Source: Anaerolineales bacterium UBA5195
GTDB taxonomy: Bacteria > Chloroflexota > Anaerolineae > Anaerolineales > Villigracilaceae
DNA length: 64,000 nucleotides
Reading direction: 5' to 3'
Assembly (NCBI GenBank): GCA_002412925.1
Contig: DHVZ01000057.1
Location: 9,523-73,522 of the forward strand
The position numbers were made by a program, and so were the translations under genes. Below, one piece after another: positions 24,541 to 33,513 of this stretch (positions are counted from its first letter, which is position 1; each line of letters starts with the position of its first letter). Under the pieces are notes generated by a model. That model was not told where the DNA came from, searched no databases, and saw only the letters and a list, made by a program, of their open reading frames with translations.

Positions 24541-26601
24541 ATGCCTGCTGACAAACGCCCAATCAGCGCCGAAGACCTGTACCGGATCGAGATAATTTCC
24601 GAACCGCGCATCGCGCCGGACGGAAGACACGTCGTGTACCGCCAGCAGCGCGTGGATAAAAAGACTGAGAAAAAATACGCCAATTTGTGGATTGCTTCGA
24701 CTTCGATTACACCTCCGCTCAGCGCAAATACACCGCGGCAATTCACGTATGGCGATCAGAACGATTCGTCGCCGCGCTGGTCACCGGATGGCAAACAGAT
24801 CGCTTTTCTCTCCAACCGGGGCGACAAAGACAAACCAGCTCAAATCTACCTGATCCCGTTCGATGGCGGCGAAGCGCATCCATTGACCGAGATTGAGGGT
24901 GAGATTACCATCGTCAGCTGGTCATCAGACGGGCGAAAGCTGCTCTGCCTGGTGCGCAAAACGGACGAGGAGCAGTTGGAGCGCGAGAAGGATGAGCAAA
25001 AAAAGAAACTCGGCGTGGTGACGCGCCATGTCACCCGGCTTTTTTACAAACTGGATGGCTACGGCTACCTGCCCCATGAGCGAACGCATATCTGGCTGGT
25101 GGATGCGCGCACAGGCAAAGGGAAGCAACTGACCGAGGGCGACATCTGGGATGAAGCCGACCCGGCTTTTTCACCGGATGGGTCGCAGATTGTGTTCGTC
25201 TCGAACCACGCCAAAGACCCCGACCAGGCTCCCGATCGGATGGATTTATTCGTTCTCCCAGTGCTGAGCGGAGGCGTAGCCGAAGTCGAAGCACGGAAAA
25301 TCAAAACCCCGATCGGGTACAAAACCCTCCCGGCCTTTTCGCCGGATGGCCACTGGATTGCCTATCTGGGGCGCGAGGGCGAAGGCGAAGACTGGCGCAA
25401 CCTGAATCTGTGGGTCGTCCCGGCGGATGGCTCGAAAATGCCAAAAAATCTGACCGCGCAGTACGACCTGCAATGCGGGGCAAGTATCATCGGTGACATC
25501 GGCTCACCTGAACAGATGGCCCCGATCTGGTCGCCAGATGGTAAGTTCATCTACTTCCAGGCCGCGCTGCACGGCTCGGTTTTGCTGAAGTGCATCAGCG
25601 TGGATGGCGCTCATTTACTGGATGTAGTGGGCCAGGGTGGCGCGGTCGGCGCTCCTTCGTTCGATAAAAGCCACTCGCGGGTGGCCTATTTTTTCGGACA
25701 GATGCATGATCCGGGTCAAATCCACTTAAAAGAGTTGGCGAACCCTTCGACAGGCTCAGGGACCACGACCATCCGTCACCTGACGCGCATCAACCGGGCG
25801 CTGTTCGAGACGGTTGATTTGTCCAAAGTCGAAGAAGTCTGGTTCAAGGGGCCGGATGGGAACGATTTGCAGGGCTGGATTCTGTTCCCGCCCGGGTTCG
25901 ACCCGAAAAAGAAATACCCGTCGATTTTAGAAATCCACGGCGGGCCGCTGACGCAGTATGGCAAGTTTTTTATGCACGAGTTCTACTTCCTGGCCTCTCT
26001 GGGCTACGTGGTCTATTTCTGCAACCCGCGCGGCGGACGCGGCTACGGCGAGGCGCACGCGAAGTCGATTTTCGGCGCGTGGGGCAGCGTCGATTACGCC
26101 GATCTGATGGCCTGGACGGATTTGGTGGCCACCAAGCCGTACATCGACCCGAAACGGATGGGCGTGACCGGCGGCAGTTACGGCGGCTATATGACACTCT
26201 GGATGATCGGCCATACCGAGCGCTTCAAGGCGGCGGTTGCGCAGCGCGTGGTCAGCAACTTCGTCAGCGAGTGGGGTTCGAGCGACCTGAACTGGACCTT
26301 CGAGTACGAGGTGATGGCCGAGGCGCCCTTCAAGGACTTCCAGAAATGGTGGGACATGTCGCCGATGAAATATATCGGCAACGCCAAGACGCCGACCATG
26401 ATTACCCACTCCGAAAACGACCTGCGCTGTCCCATCGAACAGGGCGAGCAGGCCTTTGTAGCGCTCAAACGCCTGGGCGTGGAGACCGAATTCATCCGCT
26501 TCCCGGATGAGTTCCACGGGTTGTCACGGACCGGGCGAACGGATCGCAAGCTGGCAAGGTTGGGTCAGATTGCGCGCTGGATGGATAAGTATTTGAAATA
26601 G
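24541..26601 (+). CDS. S9 family (prolyl oligopeptidase-type) serine peptidase
   Basis: 686 residues. An N-terminal beta-propeller (about 25-420, WD40-like PD40 units such as FSPDGSQIVFVS) gates a C-terminal alpha/beta-hydrolase domain. The nucleophile is Ser546 in GGSYGGY, and Asp627 (ENDLRCP) and His659 (DEFHGLS) complete the triad. It is an acylaminoacyl- or dipeptidyl-peptidase-like enzyme; no signal peptide is seen, so it is probably cytoplasmic. The ATG at 24541 with GAGGAG upstream is preferred over a GTG at 24502. NPSTGSGTT near residue 402 is encoded by a TTCGACAGGCTCA repeat in frame. Confidence 0.92.
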   Translation: MPADKRPISAEDLYRIEIISEPRIAPDGRHVVYRQQRVDKKTEKKYANLWIASTSITPPLSANTPRQFTYGDQNDSSPRWSPDGKQIAFLSNRGDKDKPAQIYLIPFDGGEAHPLTEIEGEITIVSWSSDGRKLLCLVRKTDEEQLEREKDEQKKKLGVVTRHVTRLFYKLDGYGYLPHERTHIWLVDARTGKGKQLTEGDIWDEADPAFSPDGSQIVFVSNHAKDPDQAPDRMDLFVLPVLSGGVAEVEARKIKTPIGYKTLPAFSPDGHWIAYLGREGEGEDWRNLNLWVVPADGSKMPKNLTAQYDLQCGASIIGDIGSPEQMAPIWSPDGKFIYFQAALHGSVLLKCISVDGAHLLDVVGQGGAVGAPSFDKSHSRVAYFFGQMHDPGQIHLKELANPSTGSGTTTIRHLTRINRALFETVDLSKVEEVWFKGPDGNDLQGWILFPPGFDPKKKYPSILEIHGGPLTQYGKFFMHEFYFLASLGYVVYFCNPRGGRGYGEAHAKSIFGAWGSVDYADLMAWTDLVATKPYIDPKRMGVTGGSYGGYMTLWMIGHTERFKAAVAQRVVSNFVSEWGSSDLNWTFEYEVMAEAPFKDFQKWWDMSPMKYIGNAKTPTMITHSENDLRCPIEQGEQAFVALKRLGVETEFIRFPDEFHGLSRTGRTDRKLARLGQIARWMDKYLK
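25744..25763. repeat. TTCGACAGGCTCA repeat in the S9 peptidase gene
   Basis: CCCTTCGACAGGCTCAGGG, shared with lysS at 17588, lies in frame in the last propeller blade. Confidence 0.55.
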
Positions 26602-26611
26602 GTGGGTAACA

Positions 26612-26628
26612 CAGACCTGTCAGGTCTG
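26612..26628. repeat. CAGACCTG palindrome
   Basis: A perfect 8-bp inverted repeat with a one-base centre, between the S9 peptidase and hutH. Confidence 0.6.
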
Positions 26629-26659
26629 TCGAAAAATCAAGCACAGGAAAGGGAAACCC

Positions 26660-28222
26660 ATGCAATCAGAATTAAAATCCTTGGTTATCGACGGCGAATC
26701 TTTAACCATTGAGGCAGTTGTTGCCGTGGCCGAAAACCCGGAGATACAAGTCGAACTTTCAGAAGCAGCCTGGAAAAAGGTCCGCCGGGCGGCGCAGGCT
26801 GTGCAGGATTTTGTGGCCCGCGGCCAGATCGTCTACGGAATCACGACCGGGTTTGGAGCCTTCAAAGACAAAATCATTCCTCCAGCCCAGGTGGAACAAC
26901 TCCAGCGCAACATCCTGATCAGCCACTCCGTGGGGGTCGGCGAGCCGCTCGACCAGGCCAGCACGCGGGCGATGATGCTGATCCGCGCCAACACCCTGGC
27001 CAAGGGCCACTCCGGCATCCGTGAGGAGACCCTGAGGCTGCTGCTGGAACTGCTCAACCGGGGCATCCATCCGATCATCCCTTGCCAGGGTTCGCTCGGC
27101 GCGAGCGGCGACCTGGCTCCGCTGGCGCACATGGCCCTGCCATTGATCGGACTGGGTGAAGTCAGCTATCAAGGGGAAAAGTTGAGCGGCGCGGAGGCGC
27201 TCACGCGGGCCGGATTAAAACCCGTGACCCTGACCGCCAAGGAAGGTCTGGCGCTGACGAACGGGACGACCCTGATGAACGCCCTCGGTGTGCTGGTGAC
27301 CTACCAGGCCGAGAACCTGGCCGCCGTTGCCGACCTGGCCGGGGCGCTGAGCCTGGAAGCCCTGCACGGCACACCGCGCGCCTACGATATCCGGATCCAT
27401 GCCGCGCGGCCCCATCCGCGCCAGATCGAGTGTGCGGCCTTCATGCAGAAATTGATCGAGGGCAGCAGCTTTACCCGCCCCGACGACCCGCTCAACGTCC
27501 AGGATGCCTATACGCTGCGCTGCATCCCACAGGTGCATGGCGCAGTGCGCGACGCCATCGCCTATGCGCGCTGGGTCATGAATATCGAGCTAAATTCCGC
27601 CACCGACAATCCGCTGATCTTTTTCGACGAAAACGACGAAGCAACCGTTCTCTCGGGCGGCAACTTCCACGGTGAGCCGCTGGCGATCGCCATGGATTAC
27701 CTGGCCATCGCCCTGACCGAACTGGGCAACATCTCCGAGCGTCGTATTTCCCGGCTGGTGGATACCGCCAGCAACGCGGGCGTCCTGCCCGCCTTCCTGA
27801 TCCAGCAGGGCGGCGTCAACTCAGGGTTCATGCTGACCCAGTACACCGCGGCTTCGCTGGCCTCCGAAAACAAGGTCCTCTCCCACCCCGCCAGCGTGGA
27901 TACCATCCCCACCTCGGCGAATATCGAGGACCACGTCAGCATGGGCCCGGCAGCGGCCCGGCAGGCCAGGGAGATTGCCGGGAACGCGGAGAAGATCCTG
28001 GCGATTGAGTTATTTGCCGCCGCCCAGGGGATCGACTTCCGCCGCCAGGTGCTCGGCGCGGAGGCCCGGCTCGGCCAGGGAACCGAGCCCGCCTATGACC
28101 TGATCCGCCAGCAGGTGCCCTTCATTGAGCAGGATACGCTGATGTACCCTTATATCGAAACCATCCGCAAAATGGTGGCCGAGGGCACGCTGTCTCAGGC
28201 CGCCAGAGAAGCGATTGCATAG
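26660..28222 (+). CDS. hutH: Histidine ammonia-lyase
   Basis: 520 residues. It converts L-histidine to urocanate and ammonia, the first step of histidine use. The A148-S149-G150 triplet in GSLGASGDLAPL cyclises into the MIO electrophile, and Tyr59 (YGITTGFG) is the catalytic base. Length and motifs are complete. hutU, hutI and other hut genes are absent from the window. Tyrosine or phenylalanine lyase activity cannot be excluded by eye, but the sequence reads as HutH. Confidence 0.93.
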   Translation: MQSELKSLVIDGESLTIEAVVAVAENPEIQVELSEAAWKKVRRAAQAVQDFVARGQIVYGITTGFGAFKDKIIPPAQVEQLQRNILISHSVGVGEPLDQASTRAMMLIRANTLAKGHSGIREETLRLLLELLNRGIHPIIPCQGSLGASGDLAPLAHMALPLIGLGEVSYQGEKLSGAEALTRAGLKPVTLTAKEGLALTNGTTLMNALGVLVTYQAENLAAVADLAGALSLEALHGTPRAYDIRIHAARPHPRQIECAAFMQKLIEGSSFTRPDDPLNVQDAYTLRCIPQVHGAVRDAIAYARWVMNIELNSATDNPLIFFDENDEATVLSGGNFHGEPLAIAMDYLAIALTELGNISERRISRLVDTASNAGVLPAFLIQQGGVNSGFMLTQYTAASLASENKVLSHPASVDTIPTSANIEDHVSMGPAAARQAREIAGNAEKILAIELFAAAQGIDFRRQVLGAEARLGQGTEPAYDLIRQQVPFIEQDTLMYPYIETIRKMVAEGTLSQAAREAIA

Positions 28223-28232
28223 AAAGATTGAG

Positions 28233-28342
28233 GGTTGAGTAGGACGGTGCTCTCCCGTCCGTACACCTGCACTTGACGCAAGTGCAGGTGTCGAAACCCG
28301 GTATCACTTGGTTTCGGTACGGCAAAGAGCGCCTACTCAACC
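28233..28342. mobile_element. GGTTGAGTAG element, short copy
   Basis: A perfect 10-bp terminal inverted repeat, GGTTGAGTAG and CTACTCAACC, encloses 90 bp that contain a second palindrome (ACACCTGCACTT/AAGTGCAGGTGT). It is the internally shortened form of the 179-bp elements at 30626 and 41581. Confidence 0.8.
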
Positions 28343-28360
28343 AGCGCTTATAGACGAAAA

Positions 28361-28786
28361 ATGAAATGGTATAAATCCACCCTCGAAATCCCCACGCACG
28401 GCAAAGGTCTGTACGCCTTTACCGACAAGCTTAACGCGCAGCTGCGCTTCTGGAACGTGCGCGAAGGCATCTGCTTCCTGTTCTGCCCGCACACTTCCGC
28501 CTCGCTGACCATCAACGAGAACTACGATCCCACCGCCCAGGCCGACTTGGAAACCGCGCTGGAAAAGCTGGTCCCTGAAAACGAGCGCTGGTACAGTCAC
28601 GACCTGGAAGGCCCGGACGATGCCACCTCGCACATCCGCGCCATGCTGACGGAGGTCAGCCTGACCATCCCGGTCGATGACGGGCGCTTGACGCTGGGCA
28701 CCTGGCAGGGAGTTTACCTGTTCGAACACCGCGCCCGTCCGCACCGGCGGGAAGTCTGGGTGCGGATGCTGGAGATGGCGGAATAG
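28361..28786 (+). CDS. YjbQ / UPF0047 family protein
   Basis: 141 residues, complete. The family shows weak thiamin-phosphate synthase activity, and other functions have been proposed. Its signature is present: CPHTSASLTINENYDP (about 42-57), the conserved SHIRAMLTE and the C-terminal GTWQGVYLFEHR. A TATAGA box 6 nt before the ATG suggests a leaderless mRNA starting right after the mobile element. Confidence 0.88.
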   Translation: MKWYKSTLEIPTHGKGLYAFTDKLNAQLRFWNVREGICFLFCPHTSASLTINENYDPTAQADLETALEKLVPENERWYSHDLEGPDDATSHIRAMLTEVSLTIPVDDGRLTLGTWQGVYLFEHRARPHRREVWVRMLEMAE

Positions 28787-28789
28787 ATC

Positions 28790-28820
28790 AAAAAGGCGCT
28801 GGTCTCCTGACCAGCGCCTA
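28790..28820 (-). terminator. Terminator of the nucleoside kinase gene
   Basis: An 11-bp perfect stem (28794-28804 with 28809-28819) with five T on the minus strand. A second hairpin, TTTGGGTC/GACCCAAA, lies at 28861-28880, nearer the stop codon. Confidence 0.75.
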
Positions 28821-28888
28821 ACTCGTATATTGTTAGGTTAAATATCCCGACAATGTTCAGTTTGGGTCTCCCGACCCAAACCCGCCCC

Positions 28889-30592
28889 CTACCCGCCCCA
28901 AACCTTGAAATCCTTCAAGATCGACCCACCAACAAACTCACGCAAAATTGAGTTATCGGGGATCCATTCTGGTTCGAGGGGTAGGAACCATTCCAGGAAA
29001 GCTAGCAGGCGTTTGGTCTCAACATATTCCGGCGTGCCATGTTGTACCTGTCTCAGCAATGGCTCGGCCAGGGGGCGCAGTACCGCCAGTTCGTAGGCCA
29101 GCGCAGAATTGAACATCACATCTGCATATTCCTGATAGGGAAAAATGTGGTTTTTCTCTCCGCGCCGCACCGATTCCCAACGGCTGATGGTCTGTTGGGC
29201 CGAATAGCCGCGCTCACGCGCATCACGCACAATCCGGCGCACCAGGCGGGTGTCGGTGGTCGAGACACGGTTATGGCGGTCAAGATTGAGTTGAGTCAGG
29301 GCTGAGGCGTAAATCTTGAACGACTGGGTCAACAGCGCCGGGGGAATCAGGCGCGGGTTCAGGCCGTGGATGCCCTCCATGATGATCAACTGGTCCGGAC
29401 GCAGGCGCACCACATCGCCGGGTCTTTGGCAGCCCTCTTTGAAATCATAGTGCGGCAATTGCACTTCATCGCCGTTAATCAATTTCTGGAGCTGTTCACC
29501 CAACTGAACCAGGTTGAGCGCATCAATGGTTTCGAAATCGTACTGGCCATGCTCGTCCTTGGGGGTTTTCTCGCGGTCGATAAAGAAATTATCCAGTTCA
29601 ATGGCAAAGGGCGAAAGGCCCAGCGCCAGCAATTGCACGGCAAGGCGCCGCGAGAAGGTGGTCTTTCCTGAAGAGGAGGGTCCGGAGATGAGCACCAGCC
29701 GCGCATTGCCCCGTCTGTCAGCGATCTGGCGGGCAATCGAAGCAATATATTGTTCGTGCAAGGCTTCGGAGACCAGGATGATTTCGCGGCTGCGACCGGC
29801 CTGGATGGAATCATCCAACGCGCCGACACTCTCAATCCCCAACCGCTGCAGCCAGTCGCCATACTGGCGGAACGCGGTCAACAACTGTGGATAATCTTCC
29901 ATTGGCGCAACCGTGGTCGGCGCGTGGCGACGGGGAAATCGCAGGGTAAAACCGCCATCCGACGGGGTCAGTCCAAACCACTTGACATAGCCTGAGGAAG
30001 GCACCATGTAACCGTGATGATAATCAACGTGGTCACCGATACTGTAAAGTGTGACGTAAGGTTTCCGGCGGTGTTTGAGCAGATGGACTTTATCGTCGAG
30101 GTGATGGCTCTCGAAATAGGCAATCGCCTCCTCAAGGGAGGCTTCGCGGCGATTAAAGGGTAAATCCTGATCCACAATGCGCTGCATTTCCGTTTCGAGA
30201 GCCTGTAACTCGCGAGTGGTCAGCTGCTCTCGACCGCGCACATCGCAGTAATAGCCGCCTGAAGCCACAGAGTGATCGACAAACAGGGAGGCTTCCGGGA
30301 ACAAATTGGAAAAAGCCGCGCCGAGCACAAAAGTCAATGAACGCCGATAAATCCGTGCGCCATCAGAATCGGCCATCGTCACCGCCCGCACGCGCGCTTC
30401 CATGTTGATGGGATAAGTCAGCTCGTGCAGTTCGCCGTTAATCACCACGCCAACAACCGGCGCAGGCAGATCGGCTTCGATTTTCTTCAGGAATTCCGCC
30501 GCGCACAAACCGCGCGGACCTTCGAGCGTCCGCCCATCGGGCAGGTGGATCTGGACCAAGTCGCTTTGTTCGACAAGTCGGATGTCTGTCAT
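28889..30592 (-). CDS. Uridine kinase-like nucleoside kinase with TGS/editing-like N-terminus
   Basis: 567 residues. The N-terminus (about 10-75) resembles a TGS domain and 75-260 the second editing-like domain of threonyl-tRNA synthetases. The C-terminal kinase has the P-loop GPSSSGKTT (Lys310) and the PRK/uridine kinase pattern (IELDNFFIDR, IMEGIHGLNP). This domain order is that of a known bacterial nucleoside kinase family. It should phosphorylate a nucleoside with ATP in the cytoplasm. It is a single-gene transcript with its own terminator. Confidence 0.85.
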   Translation of the reverse strand: MTDIRLVEQSDLVQIHLPDGRTLEGPRGLCAAEFLKKIEADLPAPVVGVVINGELHELTYPINMEARVRAVTMADSDGARIYRRSLTFVLGAAFSNLFPEASLFVDHSVASGGYYCDVRGREQLTTRELQALETEMQRIVDQDLPFNRREASLEEAIAYFESHHLDDKVHLLKHRRKPYVTLYSIGDHVDYHHGYMVPSSGYVKWFGLTPSDGGFTLRFPRRHAPTTVAPMEDYPQLLTAFRQYGDWLQRLGIESVGALDDSIQAGRSREIILVSEALHEQYIASIARQIADRRGNARLVLISGPSSSGKTTFSRRLAVQLLALGLSPFAIELDNFFIDREKTPKDEHGQYDFETIDALNLVQLGEQLQKLINGDEVQLPHYDFKEGCQRPGDVVRLRPDQLIIMEGIHGLNPRLIPPALLTQSFKIYASALTQLNLDRHNRVSTTDTRLVRRIVRDARERGYSAQQTISRWESVRRGEKNHIFPYQEYADVMFNSALAYELAVLRPLAEPLLRQVQHGTPEYVETKRLLAFLEWFLPLEPEWIPDNSILREFVGGSILKDFKVWGG

Positions 30593-30625
30593 GCAAAAAC
30601 CCTATCATTTGAGTTAGAGTAAGCT

Positions 30626-30804
30626 GGTTGAATAGAGCGGTGAGTTTCGATACGCAAAGAACGCTACTCAACTACCGCCGCCCGTATCAAAATCGCCGAT
30701 GCCGGGTTCCGACACCTGCACTGCACCACACCTGCCCTGGCGGGCGGTGCCAGGGAACGCAGTGCGGTGCAAGTGTACGCCGAAAGTTCATCGGCTGCTC
30801 AACC
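30626..30804. mobile_element. GGTTGAGTAG element, 179-bp copy
   Basis: Ends GGTTGAATAG and CTGCTCAACC (8 of 10 pair). The interior contains TTTCGATACGCAAAGAACGC and a long GC-rich palindromic core. It has the same length and mostly the same sequence as the reverse-oriented copy at 41581-41759. No coding capacity. Confidence 0.8.
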
Positions 30805-30822
30805 CTCGAATTTTCTTTCTAA

Positions 30823-31911
30823 TTATAGTTTCGCCAATAGTTTTTCTGGCTGATGCGCAAACTCATCCAGTGGGATTCTCCCCACCGTCAGGTCGAGCAG
30901 GGTCTCGGTGAGCAGTTTGTTGACCGGGGTAGGCACTCCGGTTTTCTCTCCCGCGCGAACAACCGCCCCGTGCAAATAAACCACTTCGCTCTGGCCCCGA
31001 CGCAGTTCGCCGGGGTTGCCGCGCCCGGAATGCAGGTCGATGTGGAAGGATGGCATTTTGCCGCCCCGCCCCGCCCCGGCAGCTTTACTCAGGAAGGGTT
31101 TCGAAAGCCACAAGGGAAGTCTGGTAGCCAATGCCAGCGCGCGAACCGGCGTGCCCGGCAAATCGACCACACCGATGCCCAAAGCTCTCATCACGGCCAG
31201 GCATTCGCGCAACTGGGCAATTTCCAGGCGGTATAGCTCAGGATTTGCAAAAACCTCGGCGGCGGTCAGATCCAGAATAGCAGAGGTGGGATTCGCCAGC
31301 AGGTTGGTCAGCATCTTTGACCATTTCATATCAGCCGCTTTGGGAAAGAGCTTCGCGTTGAGATAAGCCCCATCGAGGGCCTCGGCCAGCCGTTTCGAGA
31401 GGGGGTGCCCCTCCGCCACGCCAACACCGCGCAGTTTTTCGAGAACAATCTCGCCTGCGCCGCGCCGCCCAATGGCCGAGGTGACCGTTCCGTAGATCAC
31501 TTTGTCCGCGCCCAGCGCCGCGGCAATGGCAGGTTCGTTATCCACGCCATTTTGAAGGCAGAGGACAGGTGTATGCAAGTTGGCAGATTGGTAAATAGGT
31601 TTGAGTGCTTCGAGGGCGGCCGGGGTATCGTAAGATTTCAGAGCAAAAAGGATGGCGTCGAAACGGGCATTTGCCAACGCTTCGGCGAGGGAGGCGGTAA
31701 ATTCTACGGCAGGCGGAACAACGGTGAGTTGGCCTTTTCCCTCACGGCGCGGGTCGCTCTTCAGATCAAGAGTCAGCCCGCGCGCGCGGAGTGCCTCCAC
31801 CACGGCAGGTTGTTCCACAAAAACGACCTGGTGCCCGGCCAGGGCCAGCGATCCGCCGATGTAAGTGCCAATGGCACCCGCTCCAAACGACAAAATCTTC
31901 AATGGGTTCAT
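30823..31911 (-). CDS. panE: 2-dehydropantoate 2-reductase (ketopantoate reductase)
   Basis: 362 residues. It uses NADPH to reduce ketopantoate to pantoate in coenzyme A synthesis. The N-terminal Rossmann motif GAGAIGTYIGG (10-20) and the catalytic-region LCLQNGVDNE are seen, with a C-terminal helical ApbA_C domain carrying the Lys near KWSKMLTNLLANP. The longer open frame upstream to 31971 lacks this N-terminus logic, so ATG 31911 is preferred. It is 7 nt from the epimerase gene, likely one operon. Family members acting on other keto acids exist. Confidence 0.85.
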   Translation of the reverse strand: MNPLKILSFGAGAIGTYIGGSLALAGHQVVFVEQPAVVEALRARGLTLDLKSDPRREGKGQLTVVPPAVEFTASLAEALANARFDAILFALKSYDTPAALEALKPIYQSANLHTPVLCLQNGVDNEPAIAAALGADKVIYGTVTSAIGRRGAGEIVLEKLRGVGVAEGHPLSKRLAEALDGAYLNAKLFPKAADMKWSKMLTNLLANPTSAILDLTAAEVFANPELYRLEIAQLRECLAVMRALGIGVVDLPGTPVRALALATRLPLWLSKPFLSKAAGAGRGGKMPSFHIDLHSGRGNPGELRRGQSEVVYLHGAVVRAGEKTGVPTPVNKLLTETLLDLTVGRIPLDEFAHQPEKLLAKL

Positions 31912-31918
31912 GTTGGGA

Positions 31919-32845
31919 TTAACCCCTGAAGCGCGGATCGCGCTGCAAAGTGAGACGCAGACCATCTTCAAGCGAGATGGAGGGTTTATAGTTCAATTTT
32001 TGGGCGGCCAGGGTCAGGTCGGCGCACATCAGTGAAACCCCGGGGGCAGTTTTGGGATTGTAAATTATCTCAGCCTGGGAACCGGTGACTTCCAAAACGG
32101 CCCTGACCAACTCGCGCACCGAGGTCTGCCGGCCGCTGCCGATGTTGAGCACCAGTCCATCAAGATTGGGCGCAGTGGAAGCCGCAACCAGCCCTGAGAC
32201 AACATCATCGACATAGACATAATCGCGGGTCTGGTTGCCATCTGCATGAACAACAAGCGAGCCTTTATGCAGCGCCTGACGCAGGAAGTACGGAACAACC
32301 GGCGGATGCGAGGCTGGTAAGTGTTGACCGGGGCCATAGGCGTTGAAGACACGCAGGCTGACGGTTTCGATATTCCACAAATCGCCGATGGTATTGACAT
32401 AATATTCGGCGGCCAGCTTGGAGACGGCATACGGTGAGCGGGGGTTGGGCTGCATCCTCTCATTCAAGGGTTGTTTGCCCTGGTCACCATAGATCGCACC
32501 CGAAGAAACGAGTACAACACGGCGCACACCCACATCGCGCATGGCCTCCATCAGGCTAACGGTGCCGCCAACATTGACAGCGTTGTACTCGCGCGGATAG
32601 AGGATCGATTCCTGCACCGAAACGCGCGCCGCGAGATGATAAACGCAGTCCACTTCCTGGAGCAGAGTCCACAATTTGGGGCGGTCGTTGACATCCCCAC
32701 GTGTAAAGTGGACGTCCGGCCCGAGTGCCTGTGGATCGCCGGTGGATAAATCATCCAGGCCGCGGACCTGGTGTCCTTCACGGGCGAGTTGGTTGGCAAG
32801 AGCAGAGCCTAGGAAGCCGGCCGCCCCGGTGATCAGAAAGTTCAT
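31919..32845 (-). CDS. NAD-dependent sugar epimerase/dehydratase
   Basis: 308-residue extended short-chain dehydrogenase. GAAGFLGSALA (7-17) binds NAD and SPYAVSKLAAE supplies the catalytic Tyr and Lys. It probably acts on a nucleotide sugar; the exact substrate cannot be read off. The ATG at 32845 begins the typical MNFLITG; an ATG at 32863 is possible. A TATAAT box lies at 32883-32888. Confidence 0.87.
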   Translation of the reverse strand: MNFLITGAAGFLGSALANQLAREGHQVRGLDDLSTGDPQALGPDVHFTRGDVNDRPKLWTLLQEVDCVYHLAARVSVQESILYPREYNAVNVGGTVSLMEAMRDVGVRRVVLVSSGAIYGDQGKQPLNERMQPNPRSPYAVSKLAAEYYVNTIGDLWNIETVSLRVFNAYGPGQHLPASHPPVVPYFLRQALHKGSLVVHADGNQTRDYVYVDDVVSGLVAASTAPNLDGLVLNIGSGRQTSVRELVRAVLEVTGSQAEIIYNPKTAPGVSLMCADLTLAAQKLNYKPSISLEDGLRLTLQRDPRFRG

Positions 32846-32882
32846 TGATCGATCTGCTTTCATCGGAATAGTTTGGAAGCAG

Positions 32883-32888
32883 ATTATA
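32883..32888 (-). promoter_or_regulatory. -10 box of the epimerase-panE operon
   Basis: TATAAT on the minus strand, about 20 nt upstream of the first possible ATG and 37 nt from the preferred one. Confidence 0.55.
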
Positions 32889-32999
32889 CTGCTTCTTCCA
32901 CAAGTAATTGGGATTTTGAATTGGCTCTTTTCAGGGCAAACATACAAATCAGCAAAGAGAGCTATTGCTTCAGATTGATTCGGCACGTTTTCAATAGTG

Positions 33000-33150
33000 T
33001 GGTATCATTGTTCCAGCAGGATAAAGTCAGTTCAGTTGGTCGAATAAACAGCGGCAACTCACGGATTGATCCGGGAGTTGTTTTGATTTACTCTCCGATG
33101 GACAAACAAAACGCCTGAATTTCTTTTATTGCCCAAAGGAGGCAAATACA
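33000..33150 (+). promoter_or_regulatory. Promoter and long leader of the cold-shock gene
   Basis: The extended -10 TGGTATCAT (33000-33008) is followed by about 135 nt of untranslated leader and a strong AAAGGAGG ribosome-binding site. Long structured leaders are typical of cold-shock genes and allow temperature-dependent translation; the folding was not computed. The rest of the gap (32889-32999) shows nothing else. Confidence 0.5.
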
Positions 33151-33363
33151 ATGTCTGAAAGAATCAATGGTACAGTCAAATGGTTTAATGGTGAAAAGGG
33201 TTATGGTTTCATCGCCCGCGAAGGTGGAGAGGACGTTTTCGTCCATTTCTCTGCCATCCAGGGTGACGGTTTCCGTAATCTGATGGAAGGCCAGAAAGTT
33301 GAATTCGCTGTCGAAAAAGGCCCGAAGGGCTGGCAGGCAGTCAACGTTTCAATGGTAAACTAA
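33151..33363 (+). CDS. Cold-shock protein, CspA family
   Basis: 70-residue OB-fold nucleic-acid chaperone, full length. RNP1 (KGYGFIARE) and RNP2 (DVFVHFSAI) are intact. It binds single-stranded RNA/DNA and melts secondary structure. The gene is monocistronic between a long leader and a terminator. Confidence 0.95.
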   Translation: MSERINGTVKWFNGEKGYGFIAREGGEDVFVHFSAIQGDGFRNLMEGQKVEFAVEKGPKGWQAVNVSMVN

Positions 33364-33369
33364 GTACCC

Positions 33370-33401
33370 AAGACCCCGAGGCGAAAGTCTCGGGGTCTTT
33401 T
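33370..33401 (+). terminator. Terminator of the cold-shock gene
   Basis: An 11-bp perfect stem AAGACCCCGAG/CTCGGGGTCTT with four T. Confidence 0.9.
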
Positions 33402-33468
33402 GATGCATCGCAAGTACAAATAGCTGATTGGACCGGCGGTTTCTTTTTCGCCATGGCAAGAGCAGCGT

Positions 33469-33513
33469 TAAACCAAAAACCCATCTCGGGTTGAGATGGG
33501 TTTTTGGTTTAAC
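33469..33513. terminator. Bidirectional terminator overlapping the helicase stop
   Basis: An inverted repeat of about 19 bp with A-run and T-run arms. Its right arm includes the stop codon of the helicase gene (33509-33511). Confidence 0.85.
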
